A stretch of DNA of 7,024 bases, from assembly GCA_029938515.1 (NCBI GenBank), contig JAOZUU010000146.1, positions 1 through 7,024 on the forward strand. Direction: 5' to 3'. Position 1 is the first letter of the stretch. The number at the start of each line of letters is the position of its first letter. Made by a program: the position numbers and the translations under genes. Source of the DNA: Desulfobacterales bacterium (GTDB lineage Bacteria; Desulfobacterota; Desulfobacteria; Desulfobacterales; QNYZ01). The notes below the pieces were generated by a model. That model searched no databases. It was not told the origin of the DNA and was given only the letters and a program-made list of their open reading frames with translations. Positions 5,978 to 7,024 of the stretch are shown piece after piece.

Positions 5978-6763
5978 TTAATGGCCATGCGATAGCGCAT
6001 TCGATTGCCCATTTAAAATCTCTCCGGCCAATTGGATATAACTGAGTGCCCCTGGGGACATGGCATCGTAAAGCAGAACCGGTTTGCCAAAACTTGGCGC
6101 TTCTCCCAGTCGGACATTTCGCGGAATTCGAGTCTTGAATACCAATTGATGGAAAAATTTATCGGCCTCCGCCGCCACCTGGTGGGCCAGATTGGTCCGT
6201 CTGTCGAACATGGTCAGTAAAATGCCGGCAATCGTCAGGTGGGGATTGATCCGCTTTCGAATCCTTTTATACGTATCGAGCAGTTGACCCAGTCCCTCCA
6301 GCGCGTAAAACTCGCATTGCAGCGGTATCAACATGCTGTCTGCAGCTGCCAGAGCATTCACTGTCAATAAACTCAGGGAAGGGGGGCAGTCGATAATGAT
6401 GTAGTCAAAATTCGACTCGATTTTGCCCAACAGGGATCGCAGGGCTGTATTCCGGCCGGGCTGCTCCATCATTTCAACCTCGAAACCGATCAGCTCCACC
6501 TGGGCCGGAATGACTTTCAATGTGTCGATATCGGTGTCCATGAGCAGCTCTTCAACCCCGGCCGAGCCGATCATGCCGTGGTACAATGTTTTTTCCAGCT
6601 CACTTTTTTCAACGCCGACCCCGGTGGTGGCATTTCCCTGGGGGTCGCAGTCCACTAAAAGCGTTTTTTTTTCAGCCACGGCCAGTGAAGCAGACAGGTT
6701 GATGGCTGTCGTGGTTTTCCCCACGCCGCCTTTTTGATTAGCGATGCATATTTTTCGTGCCAT
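5978..6763 (-). CDS. parA: Chromosome-partitioning ATPase ParA (Soj family)
   Basis: A 261-residue P-loop ATPase that binds DNA non-specifically as an ATP dimer and moves ParB-parS complexes. Seen: a deviant Walker A, QKGGVGKTTT, at 10-19 with the signature lysine; the A' region LLVDCDPQGNATTG at 35-48; Walker B DYIIIDCPPSL at 120-130; and RLGEAPSFGKPVLLYD at 218-233, typical of chromosomal ParA. There is no N-terminal helix-turn-helix, unlike plasmid type Ia ParA. The open frame extends to a TTG at 6802, but MARKICIANQ from the ATG at 6763 matches the family start, and GAG lies eight bases upstream of it; the extra 13 residues (including MFSIFMF) look like untranslated leader. It is the first gene of the leftward unit and diverges from the gene at 6943. 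Unlike the common arrangement, no rsmG or mnmG gene precedes it here. Confidence 0.96.
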   Translation of the reverse strand: MARKICIANQKGGVGKTTTAINLSASLAVAEKKTLLVDCDPQGNATTGVGVEKSELEKTLYHGMIGSAGVEELLMDTDIDTLKVIPAQVELIGFEVEMMEQPGRNTALRSLLGKIESNFDYIIIDCPPSLSLLTVNALAAADSMLIPLQCEFYALEGLGQLLDTYKRIRKRINPHLTIAGILLTMFDRRTNLAHQVAAEADKFFHQLVFKTRIPRNVRLGEAPSFGKPVLLYDAMSPGALSYIQLAGEILNGQSNALSHGH

Positions 6764-6792
6764 GATCGGTACTCTAACATAAAACATGAAAA

Positions 6793-6821
6793 TTGAAAAC
6801 AAGCACCAAGGGTGCTATACT
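6793..6821 (+). promoter_or_regulatory. Candidate sigma70 promoter P1 for the rightward gene
   Basis: TTGAAA at 6793-6798, a 17-base spacer, then TATACT at 6816-6821 preceded by TG one base upstream (extended -10). This is close to consensus with ideal spacing. Transcription would start near 6828, giving a leader of about 115 bases before the ATG at 6943. It overlaps the region just upstream of parA, so firing could influence parA initiation. Confidence 0.55.
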
Positions 6822-6873
6822 GATTTCAGATATTTCAGGCCTTCTTTTTAGTTGAATGAATGTGAATATGTCA

Positions 6874-6903
6874 TTGACCCAGGGTTTTTTATCCTGGTAT
6901 CTA
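6874..6903 (+). promoter_or_regulatory. Candidate sigma70 promoter P2 for the rightward gene
   Basis: TTGACC at 6874-6879, an 18-base spacer, then TATCTA at 6898-6903 with TG one base before it. Transcription would start near 6910, giving a leader of about 33 bases. It is weaker than P1, and the two would be tandem promoters for the same gene. Confidence 0.4.
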
Positions 6904-6942
6904 ATCCGGAATTGAATAGTCTCTAATTGAGAAAGGGTGGGC

Positions 6943-7024
6943 ATGAAGAAAATTGCTTTTGCCGGTACAGACGGACGAACCCTGCTGTGGGCACTGGTCG
7001 TTTCTACGGCGACCAGTGAGAAAT
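6943..7024 (+). CDS. Start of a rightward gene, product not identified (partial)
   Basis: Only 27 codons are present before the window ends. The ATG at 6943 is preceded by AAGGG five bases upstream, and the frame stays open to the edge. The protein starts MKKIAFAGTDGRTLLWALVV: a beta strand, then a glycine-containing turn (GTDGRT), then a helix, as in many nucleotide-binding or ATP-grasp-type folds. It has no typical signal peptide. I have a faint impression of PurD-like proteins but cannot support a product name from 27 residues. It diverges from parA and has two candidate promoters upstream. Confidence 0.6.
   Translation, partial: MKKIAFAGTDGRTLLWALVVSTATSEK

Larger units (their letters stand above)
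6764..6942. promoter_or_regulatory. Divergent intergenic region between parA and the rightward gene
   Basis: This AT-rich 179-base spacer must hold the control regions for both directions. On the minus strand the best parA promoter I find is poor: TTGTTT (6802-6797) and TATGTT (6781-6776) with a 15-base spacer. On the plus strand there are two clearly better promoter candidates, listed separately. A short inverted repeat (CCAGG at 6879-6883, CCTGG at 6893-6897, nine-base loop) is present but too weak to call a terminator. No parS-like palindrome is seen. Confidence 0.6.

Noticed and set aside
6764..6802. N-terminal extension of ParA from a TTG at 6802
   Set aside because: The extra 13 residues are not part of ParA proteins, the TTG has no Shine-Dalgarno, and MARKICIANQKGG from 6763 is the normal family start.
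6879..6897. CCAGG/CCTGG inverted repeat in the divergent spacer as a terminator or riboswitch
   Set aside because: A five-base stem with a nine-base loop and no following T-run is too weak. It also overlaps promoter candidate P2.

Overview
The window looks like a chromosomal segment from a Desulfobacterota (classical Deltaproteobacteria) organism, probably a sulfate reducer or syntroph. This is inferred from protein style and gene content: a chromosomal-type ParA/ParB pair, an MEP-pathway IspH, a CooT-type nickel protein, a DUF3842 protein and a CaiB/BaiF acyl-CoA enzyme. No rRNA, tRNA, CRISPR array, transposase or integrase is visible, so it reads as a stable housekeeping region rather than a mobile one.

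Layout: nine genes lie head to tail on the minus strand, with gaps of 1 to 46 bases. In transcription order they are parA (from 6763), parB, a YacP/NYN-domain nuclease with a GTG start three bases after parB, a DUF3842 protein, a 64-residue CooT-like protein, an IspH fused to a UbiA-type membrane prenyltransferase domain, a Smr-domain protein, a CaiB/BaiF family protein with racemase-type active-site residues, and a UMF1-type MFS transporter that runs off the left edge. On the plus strand only the first 27 codons of a divergent gene are present (6943 to the right edge). The roughly 180-base divergent spacer holds two good candidate sigma70 promoters for that rightward gene and no equally good one for parA.

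Functional reading: ParA and ParB act in chromosome segregation. The genes behind them have unrelated or unknown jobs: RNA handling (NYN, Smr), nickel (CooT), isoprenoid supply and prenyl transfer (IspH-UbiA), acyl-CoA isomerisation or CoA transfer, and transport. Tight packing suggests co-transcription, but a shared pathway is not demonstrated.

The most notable item is the single 577-codon IspH-UbiA polypeptide. It joins the last step of the MEP pathway to a membrane prenyltransferase-like domain whose first Asp-rich motif is degenerate and whose second is intact. Second is the DUF3842-CooT pair placed directly behind parAB-yacP. All other genes are recognisable family members.
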